From Paracoccus yeei ATCC BAA-599 (GTDB lineage Bacteria; Pseudomonadota; Alphaproteobacteria; Rhodobacterales; Rhodobacteraceae), in contig NZ_JHWH01000027.1 of assembly GCF_000622145.1 (NCBI RefSeq), positions 1 to 60,655 on the forward strand: 60,655 nt of DNA, read 5' to 3'. The position numbers and the translations under genes are program-made. The notes under the pieces were generated by a model. It saw only the letters and a list, made by a program, of their open reading frames with translations, made no database searches and was not told where the DNA came from. This document shows positions 1 through 8,567 of the stretch, in pieces. Each line of letters opens with the position of its first letter. The first letter of the stretch is position 1.

Positions 1-41
1 TCCGCCACTTGCCCTCGCGAAAGCGTTCTCCCGATCCGGCT
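1..41. repeat. Terminal direct repeat, left copy
   Basis: These 41 bases are identical to 60615-60655 and both copies run exactly to the window edges. That is the pattern expected when a circular molecule is assembled and the ends overlap. The repeat contains the left arm of the terminator at 34-55, which the right-hand copy lacks. An att-site pair is less likely because it would not stop precisely at both ends. Confidence 0.9.
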
Positions 42-55
42 GCGGCCGGATTTTT
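34..55 (+). terminator. Rho-independent terminator
   Basis: ATCCGGC (34-40), loop TGCG and GCCGGAT (45-51) form a 7-bp GC-rich stem followed by five T. It would stop plus-strand transcripts arriving from before base 1, which on a circle means from the IS110 side. The rest of 1-276 holds no convincing gene. Confidence 0.6.
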
Positions 56-276
56 CCGTTGTTGTCGAGGGTTATGCGGGAGGGGCTGAGCACTGGCGCT
101 GCCGCCAAGAGCCCCGGAAGCAGTCTCTCAGGGCCAATATTCTCCGGACCTGTTGCCTGCGGTGATTTGGTGAATTTCGCCCAATGCGCTGAAAGGTAAG
201 GATTTTCTGCCGCGCACAGCCTGTTGTGTTTCGAGAATCCAACCGGGCGGCGCCCGGAACCCACATCCAAATTCCG

Positions 277-1197
277 TCAGCCGTTGAACCGGTTCTCATT
301 GTGCCATTGGAGAAAAGCGGGATCCGGTCGGGCGCCCTCGTCAGTAGGCAGCGAGATACTCCGGCCATGAAGCTCGTAGTAGTGTCGACCATTATCGAAC
401 TCTTCTCTTATCCTGCGGCTCACTTCAAAGCGGTTCTCCGGGGTCACAGTCACGTACCCGCCGTCAAATAGGCTATGAATGTCTCGCCTCAGAAGAAGGC
501 CGTTCTTGGCTTCGTGTCCTCCCCCTTCCCCGTATGGACGAATATGAGCCGCCTCCAGAGCCGGTAGAGTGCGCTCTTGTGTTATGGCGCACCTACGCTG
601 GTATAGGTCGGTCACGAGCACGCGGAAGGCTCCTTGGCCGAGACGCGGGCGGATCAGCTGCGGATCGCCGTACCGCGCTCGGTCTTCGGCCATACCGACA
701 AATTGCTGCCGATTCATTCGGTCGTTCACCGCATTCCACAGAGCCAGGCCTTCAGCGTCTCCGGTGCTGTACGTCTTGAACGAAACGATATTTGGTGCCC
801 AGCTTCGCGGGACGGGGATCCAGTCGGCCTCACGGAAGAAGAACGGCTGCGTGAGGATCCGGCAACCGATTTGAAAGTCACTTCGGTCCGACGGGTCGCT
901 CCTGCGATAGCGTGCGATACGGGCTCGCATCTCCTGTGCCGACCGAGCACCATTTGCAACGCCAAAAGCTTCCCAGGCCAGCGAGCATGGCAGAGCATTG
1001 GCGTACGTGAACACGCCGCCACCGACGATCACGTTGCGGGGTGCGTGTAGCTTGAAGAGAAAGAGCTCGCCGGATCGTAGTGCCCGGAAGTTCGCCGCTG
1101 ACGGTGCCCAGAAGTTGACCTCGCCAAGGTTGGGGTGCTGGCGCAACATCTCGAACCAGTCTCCGTCTGTGACTGCGATCACGAGGTTGACGGCCAT
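277..1197 (-). CDS. HNH endonuclease with N-terminal PUA-like region
   Basis: The C-terminal domain is an HNH_2-type nuclease fold: AAHIRPYG (His218), KNGLLL (Asn232) and DIHSLFD (His241) supply the H-N-H triad, with Cys203 nearby. The first 120 residues (GELFLFKLHAP, VIVGGGVF) resemble small PUA/ASCH/SRA-like folds that read modified bases, but this is a judgement by eye. A reader-plus-HNH layout is typical of modification-dependent restriction enzymes. ATG at 1197 is preferred to the adjacent GTG at 1200. The gene lies downstream of, and in the same orientation as, the hsd operon, separated by about 230 bp, so it probably has its own promoter in 1198-1428. The family call is firm; the substrate is inferred. 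Confidence 0.75.
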   Translation of the reverse strand: MAVNLVIAVTDGDWFEMLRQHPNLGEVNFWAPSAANFRALRSGELFLFKLHAPRNVIVGGGVFTYANALPCSLAWEAFGVANGARSAQEMRARIARYRRSDPSDRSDFQIGCRILTQPFFFREADWIPVPRSWAPNIVSFKTYSTGDAEGLALWNAVNDRMNRQQFVGMAEDRARYGDPQLIRPRLGQGAFRVLVTDLYQRRCAITQERTLPALEAAHIRPYGEGGGHEAKNGLLLRRDIHSLFDGGYVTVTPENRFEVSRRIREEFDNGRHYYELHGRSISLPTDEGARPDPAFLQWHNENRFNG

Positions 1198-1428
1198 CAC
1201 TCGCTACCACTGCCTGGCTGAATGACGGCCCTAGGCGCCAAATCAAATATCGTTAAGGGACTGTAAATGATGCGATTTTTCTCGAAGCCGGCACTGGGGT
1301 CATGCTTGGTGGACGCCGGAGGTCCTTGACAATCAGGCCCAGATGCGCCATGTTCGCGTTGTCTCACCTGCCATGTGTAGGAGGAGCATTCGAGGCCGCC
1401 TAGGTTCGCTTGGGCGGCTTCAGCCGTT

Positions 1429-1905
1429 CTAGGGGTTGGCGCGGCGGAACGCATCTCGCTCCTTTCTGAGCTGCGCGATACGCCCACTTTTCTCCGTGCA
1501 ATAGGCCGTTCTCAAGAGCCAGTAGCCTTGGCGCTGCCCTAGAACGACCAGATATTCCTCGCGAAACCAGAGCAGCGTGTTGGTCTCGGTGCCGCGGGTG
1601 TTCTGCCACATGTCGATCTCGACGTGAGACGCCGCATTCTCGATCACCCAGCGCACCCACCGAATACGCTCGCATCGGCGCAGGTCGGGCATGCGGTCAT
1701 CTTCAACCCGTCCCTCCTGAACCAAGTGCCAGAACGAAGCCCATCGGTCCGCCGCCTCCGGTAATCGGCGGCAATTCACCCGATCTCCGCGAAAGGTAAG
1801 CTCGCCGCGCGCAATCTCGGCAATGAAGATGCGGTGGAGCTCGGCTTCATATGCGGGCCAGTCGCCCCCAAGCGCGGCGAACGGCAGTAGATCGGGCGGG
1901 TTCAT
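1429..1905 (-). CDS. Small putative nuclease, PBECR/RelE-like, last gene of hsd operon
   Basis: A 158-residue protein. Its C-terminal half has the strand pattern of phage Barnase-EndoU-ColicinE5/D-RelE-like RNases: a hydrophobic strand EYLVVLG, a turn, GYWLLRTAY, then a basic helix (RIAQLRKERDAF). The family call rests on that pattern only. The N-terminal half is not recognised. Translation starts at ATG 1905, which overlaps the DUF3800 stop by ATGA, so it should be co-expressed with hsdRMS. If it is an RNase, the position recalls PrrC, an anticodon nuclease kept silent by its host type I enzyme. Alternatively it is an accessory DNA-modification or immunity protein. Confidence 0.5.
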   Translation of the reverse strand: MNPPDLLPFAALGGDWPAYEAELHRIFIAEIARGELTFRGDRVNCRRLPEAADRWASFWHLVQEGRVEDDRMPDLRRCERIRWVRWVIENAASHVEIDMWQNTRGTETNTLLWFREEYLVVLGQRQGYWLLRTAYCTEKSGRIAQLRKERDAFRRANP

Positions 1906-2621
1906 CCAGCCGCCTCCCGCGCCCGCCACACGAGAATGTTGAATTTCGTTGCCGTGAACGTGGAAGTGCGGATCAGAAGATTTTGCCCGAGCCGCTCACG
2001 CAGCCTAGCCGCAACTGCCGTCTTTGCCGGGCTCGTTGTGAGGCCACGGTTCGCATACGTTAGCGCTCCGACAACAAGGTCGGCAACCTGGAGCAGCTCG
2101 CTTTCGTGGCTGCGAACCTGCTGGACGCGCTGGATCGCCTCCCGGTCGAAGTCATAAAGACTGTTGGCCAGGACCTCATGCAGCTTCCGGGTTTTCGGCC
2201 CGCCGCGTGTGTCCTTTACGTCCAGGTAGATGCGATATCGATGCGGTGCGCAGAAGATGGGGCGCAGCATTGTGAAATACATCTTGTAGTACCAGTCGTC
2301 GTGTGACTGGTCGAAGCGCGCGTGGTCCAGCAAGCTCTTGTCCGGAACGACGAGGCCACGGAACCGAAGCCGCTCATCGTTCAAGAACAGGTCAATCAGA
2401 GCCAAGTAGAAATCGGCCTTGGCTGGCGAGACTTTTGTCCATTTCGCCTCGAAATCATGCGCAAGCCCATGGTCGGCCTTCAGCGCCCGCACTGCTTCGG
2501 AAATGGCGCGGCTGGCGTCGGCGGGGCAATAGACGGCACCCCAAGCCATTACAGGCACGCCGTCGTGCTCGAGATGGCAGCTTTCGTCGCAATAGACGTT
2601 GAACAGGCGTGGCTCCGTCAT
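1902..2621 (-). CDS. DUF3800 protein
   Basis: A 239-residue DUF3800 member: an N-terminal NVYCDESCH strand with acidic Asp12-Glu13, then helical segments and a late acidic motif (ESELLQVADLVVGAL). DUF3800 is thought to adopt an RNase H-like fold and is common in defence islands and mobile elements; no activity is established that I can name. It overlaps hsdS (ATGA at 2621-2618) and the next gene (ATGA at 1905-1902), so it is translationally coupled in the restriction operon. Its constant partnership here suggests an accessory nuclease or regulator of the type I system. Confidence 0.8.
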   Translation of the reverse strand: MTEPRLFNVYCDESCHLEHDGVPVMAWGAVYCPADASRAISEAVRALKADHGLAHDFEAKWTKVSPAKADFYLALIDLFLNDERLRFRGLVVPDKSLLDHARFDQSHDDWYYKMYFTMLRPIFCAPHRYRIYLDVKDTRGGPKTRKLHEVLANSLYDFDREAIQRVQQVRSHESELLQVADLVVGALTYANRGLTTSPAKTAVAARLRERLGQNLLIRTSTFTATKFNILVWRAREAAG

Positions 2622-4342
2622 TCCGCCGCTTCCTTCTCATGCATCGATGCCGGGTCCAGCGCGTCGGCGAGAAGGGCTTCGAGGAGGCGCGCTCGAGTGG
2701 AGTCGGCGGTGGCGAGGGCGGTCGCCAGCCGATCGCAGAGGGCCATGAGGGCATCGACCTTGGCCACGATGCGATGTTGTTCGGCGAGAGGTGGGAGGGG
2801 GATTGGCAAGGAGCGTAGGATACCCTGATTGATTTTCGGCATCGTTTGCTGCGCCCCAGTCGCATTCGCGCTCAGGAAATGGCGAGCGAACGGAGCAATG
2901 CACCATAGATGCGCGAAACGTATGTCCACGTGCGGCGAGACCTTCACGCGCATTATCAGATCGGGAAACAGGAACGTTTCGGGCGGACCATCATAGATCG
3001 CAGCCATTCCGACATATTCCCGAGTGTTGCCTCGCTGAAACAAAAGGTCGCCCGGCTCGAGCCAATAGCGCGCAGCGTCTGCCAGACTCACATCAACATT
3101 CTTGAATTGCTGGGCATCGAAGGCGCCGCTTGTGGTCGCCGTGAGCGTTATCGCTTTCGGCGCGTCTTTTCTTTCCGACTTGCGCGGCGAGAGTCCGTTC
3201 TGAGGGCCATCCGTGAGGACCCCGTCCAGCGATTGCCAAATCCAATGTGATGGTATCGAGAAGTCCACCAGCGTCATATCAGGTTCGGCGCGCTGCTTCT
3301 TCGCCGCCTCCTGCTCCGACCAGATCCTTTCGACGAGGCTTGAGACAGGTTCGTCGGTGGTATCCTGGTCCACAAGTTTGCCGTGGACGGCGAGGTTGAG
3401 GATGGTCTGTCGGAGGGGTTTGATCTGGTCTGGGCGGGTGGTGAGGGCGGGGAGCGTGGCGAGGGCGAAGCGGGCGTTGGCTGGGAAGTCGGCTGGATCG
3501 GCGTCGGGCCCCGTATCAGAGGCAGTCAGGCGGGCGAGGCTGGCGGTGGTCAGCCGGTCGCGGGTCGCCTCGCGCTGCCCGCGCGCCGCCTCCAGCCGAT
3601 CCAGCAGCGCCATCAGCTCCTCCACCTTCGCAACGATCCGCCGCTGCTCGGCAAGGGGTGGGAGGGTTAGCGCAACAGCTTCTAGCTTTGGCTTCGTGAT
3701 GTGTTGGAGACCGACACCGCCATGAGCCTGCTCAATCAGTTCCAGCAGGCGAGAGTTGATGGCGATCTTGAGGAAAGCCTTCTCGAACGCCTCGCCAAGC
3801 AGCACGGCTTTGAAGATATGCTGGTTCAGCACCGCTGGACCGCGGTCCCAGATATGGGCACCGAACGACGTTCCGGGGGTGCCCGACCAACTGATTAGAA
3901 AGTCGCCTGTGTCGATTAGGAACCTGGGCCTGACGTCACCGTCAAAGCGATTGAATGGTGCCGAAGCGTTGTTCAAGTTTTGGATTCGGACGATGGGCAA
4001 ACCCTCTTGCGTCCAATCGGATGGCTTGAAAGCGCGCCCGTTGATGAGGTCCATGGCTTCGCCAAGTCTTACCAGCGCCCAGTTCGATGGCACGTCGAAT
4101 GGCACATCCTCGGCTGACACCTTCGGCCATTTCACGATCTTCTTGATTTCTCCGGACGCCAGGCGGGCTTTCCAGGCATCAGCAATCTGCTTCAGTAGGA
4201 CGGCCCCTTGCCCCTCGCTTGTATCGTGCGGCACAAGCTTCCCCCGCACGGCGAGGTCCAGCACGAAGCGTCGCAGGCGTGGAACCGCGTCGGGCGCCTC
4301 GGCCACCTTTTCGTAGAGGGCGAGCAGCCGTTCCGCGTTCAT
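2618..4342 (-). CDS. hsdS: Type I restriction specificity subunit HsdS
   Basis: A 574-residue S subunit that selects the bipartite DNA target for methylation and cleavage. Two target recognition domains alternate with two conserved helical repeats. The repeats are visible as paired motifs: LAVRGKLVPHDT and LAVHGKLVDQDT, and LPPLAEQRRIVAKV and LPPLAEQHRIVAKV. The frame stays open upstream to 4771, but the true start is ATG 4342 (MNAERLLALYEK), which overlaps the hsdM stop by ATGA; the upstream extension is a low-complexity shadow. Both half-sites look intact, so the enzyme should recognise an asymmetric split sequence. Confidence 0.95.
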   Translation of the reverse strand: MNAERLLALYEKVAEAPDAVPRLRRFVLDLAVRGKLVPHDTSEGQGAVLLKQIADAWKARLASGEIKKIVKWPKVSAEDVPFDVPSNWALVRLGEAMDLINGRAFKPSDWTQEGLPIVRIQNLNNASAPFNRFDGDVRPRFLIDTGDFLISWSGTPGTSFGAHIWDRGPAVLNQHIFKAVLLGEAFEKAFLKIAINSRLLELIEQAHGGVGLQHITKPKLEAVALTLPPLAEQRRIVAKVEELMALLDRLEAARGQREATRDRLTTASLARLTASDTGPDADPADFPANARFALATLPALTTRPDQIKPLRQTILNLAVHGKLVDQDTTDEPVSSLVERIWSEQEAAKKQRAEPDMTLVDFSIPSHWIWQSLDGVLTDGPQNGLSPRKSERKDAPKAITLTATTSGAFDAQQFKNVDVSLADAARYWLEPGDLLFQRGNTREYVGMAAIYDGPPETFLFPDLIMRVKVSPHVDIRFAHLWCIAPFARHFLSANATGAQQTMPKINQGILRSLPIPLPPLAEQHRIVAKVDALMALCDRLATALATADSTRARLLEALLADALDPASMHEKEAAE

Positions 4343-5796
4343 CGCGCCAGCGCCTCTGACAGGATCGCCTTCAACTGGTCGCGGAGCGCCGCCACCTCGG
4401 CCTCTGCGTTTGTCAGATCCTCCAGCAGCGTCTCTGGGTCGCCGTGATCTTCGGCCACCGTGTGCGGGTTCTTGATGTCGAGGTTGTAGCCGCGGGCCTT
4501 CACCTCCTCTGCGCTGACCTTCCAGGCGCGCTCGGTCTCCACCCGCCCCTCGCGGCGCGGCCCGCCCCACCAGGCGGCGCAGTCGGCCAGATGCTCCAGC
4601 CGGATGGGCCGGGTCATGGAATAGGCCTTCTGCCCCTCGGGTACCCGATGCTCCCAGAACCAGATGTCCCGCGTCGGCGCGCCCTTCTCGAAGAACAGCA
4701 GATTTGTGCCGATCGAGGCGTAGGGACGGAAGACCGAGTTCGGCAGGCGTACGATGGTGTGGAGGTTGCACTCCTCCATCAGGTGCTCCTTGAGCCGGGT
4801 CTTGACGCCCTCGCCGAACAGCGAGCCGTCAGGCAGGACCACGGCCGCGCGGCCGTTCGTCTTCAGCAGGCGGATGATTAGGGCAAGGAAGAGGTCGGCG
4901 GTCTCGCGGGTGCGGAAGTGCTGCGGGAAGTTGGACTCGATGCCGTCTTCCTCGCGCCCGCCGAAAGGCGGGTTGGTCAGCACGATGTCCACACGGTCGG
5001 ACGCGGTGTAGCTGATGTAGGGGCGGGCCAGCGTGTTGTCGTGGCGCACGAAGGACGGGTCCTCGATGCCGTGCAGCAGCATGTTGGTGACGCAGAGCAT
5101 GTGGGGAAGCTGCTTTTTCTCCACCGCGCGGAGGGCGCCCTGCATCGTCTCGCGCTGCGCAGGCGTGCGGACGTATTTCTCCTCCATGTGGCGGATGGAA
5201 CAGGTCAGGAAGCCGCCAGTGCCGCAGGCGGGGTCGAACAGCGTCTCGCCCGGATGGGGGTCGACCATCTGGACCATGAAGGCGGTCACGGCGCGGGGCG
5301 TGTAGTATTCGCCCGCATTGCCCGCCGATTGCAGGTCGTTGAGCAGCTGCTCGTAGAACTCGCCGAAGTGGCGACGTTCGTCGAGGTTGTTGAAATCAAC
5401 CTGATTGATCTTGTTGACAACCTGCCGTAGCAGCTGGCCGGATTTCATGTAGTTGTAGGCATCCTCGAACACGTCGCGCACGACGCGGCGGCGATCGCCC
5501 GGCTTGGCTGAGACCTGGAGGCCCTTGAGGGCGGGAAACAGCTCATCGTTGACGAAATCGAGCATGGCCTGCCCGGTGATGCCCTCGGGGTCCGCCGCCC
5601 AGTTCCGCCACTGGAAACGCTCGTGGATCGGCGAGCGGTAATCGTCGCGCGTGATTTCGAGTTCCTGATCCTGGTCGTCGATGATCTTGAGGAAGAACAG
5701 CCATGTGAGCTGGCTAATGCGCTGGGCATCGCCATCGACGCCTACGTCCTGGCGCATGATGTCCTGAATGGATTTGACGGTGGTACGGACGATCAT
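4339..5796 (-). CDS. hsdM: Type I N6-adenine methyltransferase HsdM
   Basis: A 485-residue M subunit that uses S-adenosylmethionine to methylate adenine within the target chosen by HsdS. After an N-terminal helical HsdM_N region come the SAM motif DPACGTGG (residues 188-195) and the catalytic NPPF (275-278). The C-terminal helices would contact HsdS. It begins 3 nt after the hsdR stop. The order R-M-S with all joints tight makes a single operon. No disruption is visible. Confidence 0.95.
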   Translation of the reverse strand: MIVRTTVKSIQDIMRQDVGVDGDAQRISQLTWLFFLKIIDDQDQELEITRDDYRSPIHERFQWRNWAADPEGITGQAMLDFVNDELFPALKGLQVSAKPGDRRRVVRDVFEDAYNYMKSGQLLRQVVNKINQVDFNNLDERRHFGEFYEQLLNDLQSAGNAGEYYTPRAVTAFMVQMVDPHPGETLFDPACGTGGFLTCSIRHMEEKYVRTPAQRETMQGALRAVEKKQLPHMLCVTNMLLHGIEDPSFVRHDNTLARPYISYTASDRVDIVLTNPPFGGREEDGIESNFPQHFRTRETADLFLALIIRLLKTNGRAAVVLPDGSLFGEGVKTRLKEHLMEECNLHTIVRLPNSVFRPYASIGTNLLFFEKGAPTRDIWFWEHRVPEGQKAYSMTRPIRLEHLADCAAWWGGPRREGRVETERAWKVSAEEVKARGYNLDIKNPHTVAEDHGDPETLLEDLTNAEAEVAALRDQLKAILSEALAR

Positions 5797-5799
5797 GGT

Positions 5800-8259
5800 T
5801 CAGGCGGTCTCCTGGTAGAGTGCGTCCTGCAATTCATGGACGGCCTTCTCGAAGCCCGCCTTGCCGCCGAACGCGTTGATGAGTTGAACGACGCTGCCCA
5901 TGTCGGTGAAGGGGGTCACCTTCAGCACATTGGCGTCGTCGAGATTGAGCACGCCCTCGTCGCGGTACTTCTCCAGCAGGGCATCGAGGACGGCGCGAGC
6001 TTGCGGCCCGTACTTGGTGAACACGTCACGCTTCTTCACGTTCTCGGCCCGTTCTCGGCGCGTGAGGGGCTTGGCGTCGAAGGCGACATGGCAGATCAGG
6101 TCGAACGGATCGAGATTCTTGCCAAGCTCGTCAGCGATGGCATCGAGGGCTAAACCTTCTGCCTCCAGTTCCTCGACGATGGCCTGCTTGCGCTCGGCGG
6201 CGTTCCAGCGTTTCAGAAACTCGTCGAGGCTGGCGAAGCGTTTCCTCAGGGCGTTCTTGGTGAAATCGCGCAGGGATTCGGTGACAAGCTTGCCGTTCTC
6301 GTCGAGGTATTCCACCCGCTCGGCGATGATGCGGGCGCCGACGCCATCGACGTAGATCTTGCGGACCGGATCGCCCGGCGGCAGCGGCAGGCCGGGCTGA
6401 TCGACGATGGTCTCGTCCTCACCCGGCGTCGGCGGGATCGCGTCCTCGCCCTCGGGCGTTGCTGGTTCCTCGTCGGGCGGCGTCATCGGGTCATCCGCGC
6501 CTGGCGAGTAGATCTGCACGGGATCGCCGTCGAAGTCCGGGTCAGCGAAATGCGCTGTCGCGCCACGGAAATCGATCAGCGTGAAATAGAACTTCCTGGT
6601 GTCCTCGTGCACGCGGGTGCCGCGCCCGACGATCTGCTTGAACTCGGTCATCGAGCCGATTTCACGGTCGAGCACGATCAGGCGGCAGGTCTGCGCATCA
6701 ACGCCGGTGGACAGCAGGCGTGAGGTCGTGACCAAGACGGGCCACTTCGATTCCGGGTCGATGAAGTTACCAAGCTGGTCCTGGCCCTCCTTGTCGCTGC
6801 CGGTGATGCGCATGACGTAGCGCGCGTTCTCGGTCACCAGGTCGGAGTTCTCGTTGATCAGCGCCTGACGCATGCGGGCTGCGTGTTCCTGATCGACGCA
6901 GAACACGATGGTCTTCTGGTAGCGGTCGCCGCTTTCCTTGAGGAAGGCCGTGATCTTTTTCGCCGTCAGAAGGGTGCGGTCGTCCAGAACCAGCGTGCGG
7001 TCGAAATCCTTGGCGTTGTAGATGCGGTCCTCGACCTCGTTGCCGTCGCGGTCCAGCTGGCCTTTCTCGGGCCGGTAGCCTTCTACGTCACGGTCGATGT
7101 GAACTTTGATGACCTTGTAGGGAGCCAGAAATCCGTCGCTGATCCCCTGCTTCAGCGAATAGGTGAATACAGGCTCGCCGAAATATTCCGTGTTGGAGAC
7201 ATATTCCGTCTCCTTCGGCGTGGCGGTCAGGCCGATCTGCGTCGCACCGGAAAAATGGGTCAGGATTTCACGCCAGGCGGAATCCTCGGCGGCGCTGCCG
7301 CGATGGCATTCGTCGATCACGATCAGATCGAAGAAGTCCTTCGAGAACTCCTTGAACAGCTTCTGGCGCTCTTCCGGCCCGGTGATCGCCTGATAGAGGC
7401 CGAGATAGACCTCGAAGGCGGTGTCGATGCGCCGTTTCCTGTCGAGCGCCAGCGTCAGGTCGACCGAGGTGCCGTCCTGCCGTTCGATGGTCTTGGCATT
7501 GGTTGAAAGCTTTGCCATTGCCGCGCCAAAGGGGCGGAAGTCGTTCACCATCGTCTGGTCGATCAGCACATTACGGTCGGCGAGGAACAGGACGCGCTTG
7601 TTGCCTTCGGGGTTCCAGCGCCGTGATTTCCATAGGCGCCAGATGATCTGGAACGCGGTGTAGGTCTTGCCCGTGCCGGTCGCCATGACCAGCAGCACCC
7701 GGTCCTGGCCCTTGGCGATGGCCTCGATCGCCGCGTTGACCGCGTTGACCTGGTAGTAACGCGGCTCCTTGCCGCTGCCGTCGTCGTGGTAGTCCTGAAG
7801 AACAATCTCTTCAGATTCGCCATCGAGTCCTCTCCAGGCGCGATAGCGCGCCCACAGGTCAGCGGGCGACGGGAAGGCGTCGAGACCAAGGTTCAGCTCG
7901 CGCGGCGAACTGGCGCCGGTGCGGTCATGGAATACGAAGCCGTCGCCGTTCGAACTGAAGACGAAGGGGATCTTCAGCGTTTCGGCATAGTCGAGCGCCT
8001 GCTGCATGCCGTCGCCGACGCTGTGGGAGTTGTCCTTCGCCTCGATCAGGGCGATCGGAATGTTCGGCTTGTAGTAGAGAACAAAGTCGGCCTTCTTCGC
8101 CTTGCCGCGCGTCACCAGCTTGCCGCGCACGATGATGCGGCCCTTGGTGAAATAGACCTCCTCCCGAACCTGCACCATCTCGTCCCAGCCTGCGCGCTTG
8201 ACGGCAGGCAGGATGAACTTGGTGCAGATATCGCGCTCGGTGAGGCTTCGCTTGTCCAT
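5800..8259 (-). CDS. hsdR: Type I restriction endonuclease subunit HsdR
   Basis: An 819-residue motor-nuclease subunit that translocates and cuts unmodified DNA. The N-terminal nuclease has Asp58 and the E73-A-K75 pair of the PD-(D/E)XK fold. The SF2 helicase has Walker A ATGTGKT (193-199), DECH (316-319) and LTATPKE. The C-terminal part resembles the EcoEI_R_C domain, after an acidic proline-rich linker. All key residues are present and the length is normal, so restriction should be functional. It starts 5 nt after the phd-like gene, an unusual upstream partner for hsdR. Confidence 0.95.
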   Translation of the reverse strand: MDKRSLTERDICTKFILPAVKRAGWDEMVQVREEVYFTKGRIIVRGKLVTRGKAKKADFVLYYKPNIPIALIEAKDNSHSVGDGMQQALDYAETLKIPFVFSSNGDGFVFHDRTGASSPRELNLGLDAFPSPADLWARYRAWRGLDGESEEIVLQDYHDDGSGKEPRYYQVNAVNAAIEAIAKGQDRVLLVMATGTGKTYTAFQIIWRLWKSRRWNPEGNKRVLFLADRNVLIDQTMVNDFRPFGAAMAKLSTNAKTIERQDGTSVDLTLALDRKRRIDTAFEVYLGLYQAITGPEERQKLFKEFSKDFFDLIVIDECHRGSAAEDSAWREILTHFSGATQIGLTATPKETEYVSNTEYFGEPVFTYSLKQGISDGFLAPYKVIKVHIDRDVEGYRPEKGQLDRDGNEVEDRIYNAKDFDRTLVLDDRTLLTAKKITAFLKESGDRYQKTIVFCVDQEHAARMRQALINENSDLVTENARYVMRITGSDKEGQDQLGNFIDPESKWPVLVTTSRLLSTGVDAQTCRLIVLDREIGSMTEFKQIVGRGTRVHEDTRKFYFTLIDFRGATAHFADPDFDGDPVQIYSPGADDPMTPPDEEPATPEGEDAIPPTPGEDETIVDQPGLPLPPGDPVRKIYVDGVGARIIAERVEYLDENGKLVTESLRDFTKNALRKRFASLDEFLKRWNAAERKQAIVEELEAEGLALDAIADELGKNLDPFDLICHVAFDAKPLTRRERAENVKKRDVFTKYGPQARAVLDALLEKYRDEGVLNLDDANVLKVTPFTDMGSVVQLINAFGGKAGFEKAVHELQDALYQETA

Positions 8260-8264
8260 ACCGG

Positions 8265-8477
8265 TCAGCCGCCCCCTTGTTCTTCGTTACTTGAAGCTGC
8301 TTCACCGGCGAAATTTTTTTCCTGCACGTCCAACCTCTTCAGACGCTCATACTCTTCGACTGCAAGTACGACGACGACGGGCCGGCCGTGCTTCGCCACC
8401 GCAACTGGCTCGGCTCGAGCGAGATCGATCAGTCGTCCGAATCCGTACTTCGCGTCTTTCGCGCTCAAGGTCTGCAT
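8265..8477 (-). CDS. Phd/YefM-family antitoxin-like regulator, first gene of hsd operon
   Basis: A 70-residue Phd/YefM protein: the N-terminal DNA-binding part reads LSAKDAKYGFGRLIDLARAEP and HGRPVVVVLAVEEYERLK, followed by a flexible acidic tail of the kind that wraps a toxin. Phd proteins bind operator palindromes and repress their own operons. No Doc, YoeB or VapC-type toxin gene follows; hsdR does, 5 nt on. Start ATG 8477 has GGGGAG about 4-9 nt upstream. It may set hsd expression, replacing the C proteins of other R-M systems, or may neutralise the nuclease-like gene at the operon end. The second idea is speculative. Confidence 0.85.
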   Translation of the reverse strand: MQTLSAKDAKYGFGRLIDLARAEPVAVAKHGRPVVVVLAVEEYERLKRLDVQEKNFAGEAASSNEEQGGG

Positions 8478-8506
8478 TCGACTCCCCGCCTATGCCTGCA
8501 TCACTT

Positions 8507-8524
8507 TTGGCCAATTTGGCCCAA
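8507..8524. promoter_or_regulatory. Inverted repeat upstream of phd-hsd operon, candidate operator
   Basis: GGCCAA-T-TTGGCC (8509-8521) is a perfect 6-bp inverted repeat with one central base, extended by TT and AA on either side. It lies in the 90-bp gap between the recombinase cassette and the phd-like start, about 30 bp upstream of that start, where a Phd autorepressor would bind. No clear -35/-10 pair was identified. Confidence 0.45.
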
Positions 8525-8567
8525 TGAAGCAATAGCAGCAGTGGCGTCAGATGTATGGAGTAGGTGT

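Noticed and set aside
4343..4771. N-terminal extension of HsdS upstream of ATG 4342
   Set aside because: Low-complexity overlap with hsdM; ATG 4342 is coupled to the hsdM stop and begins the conserved sequence.
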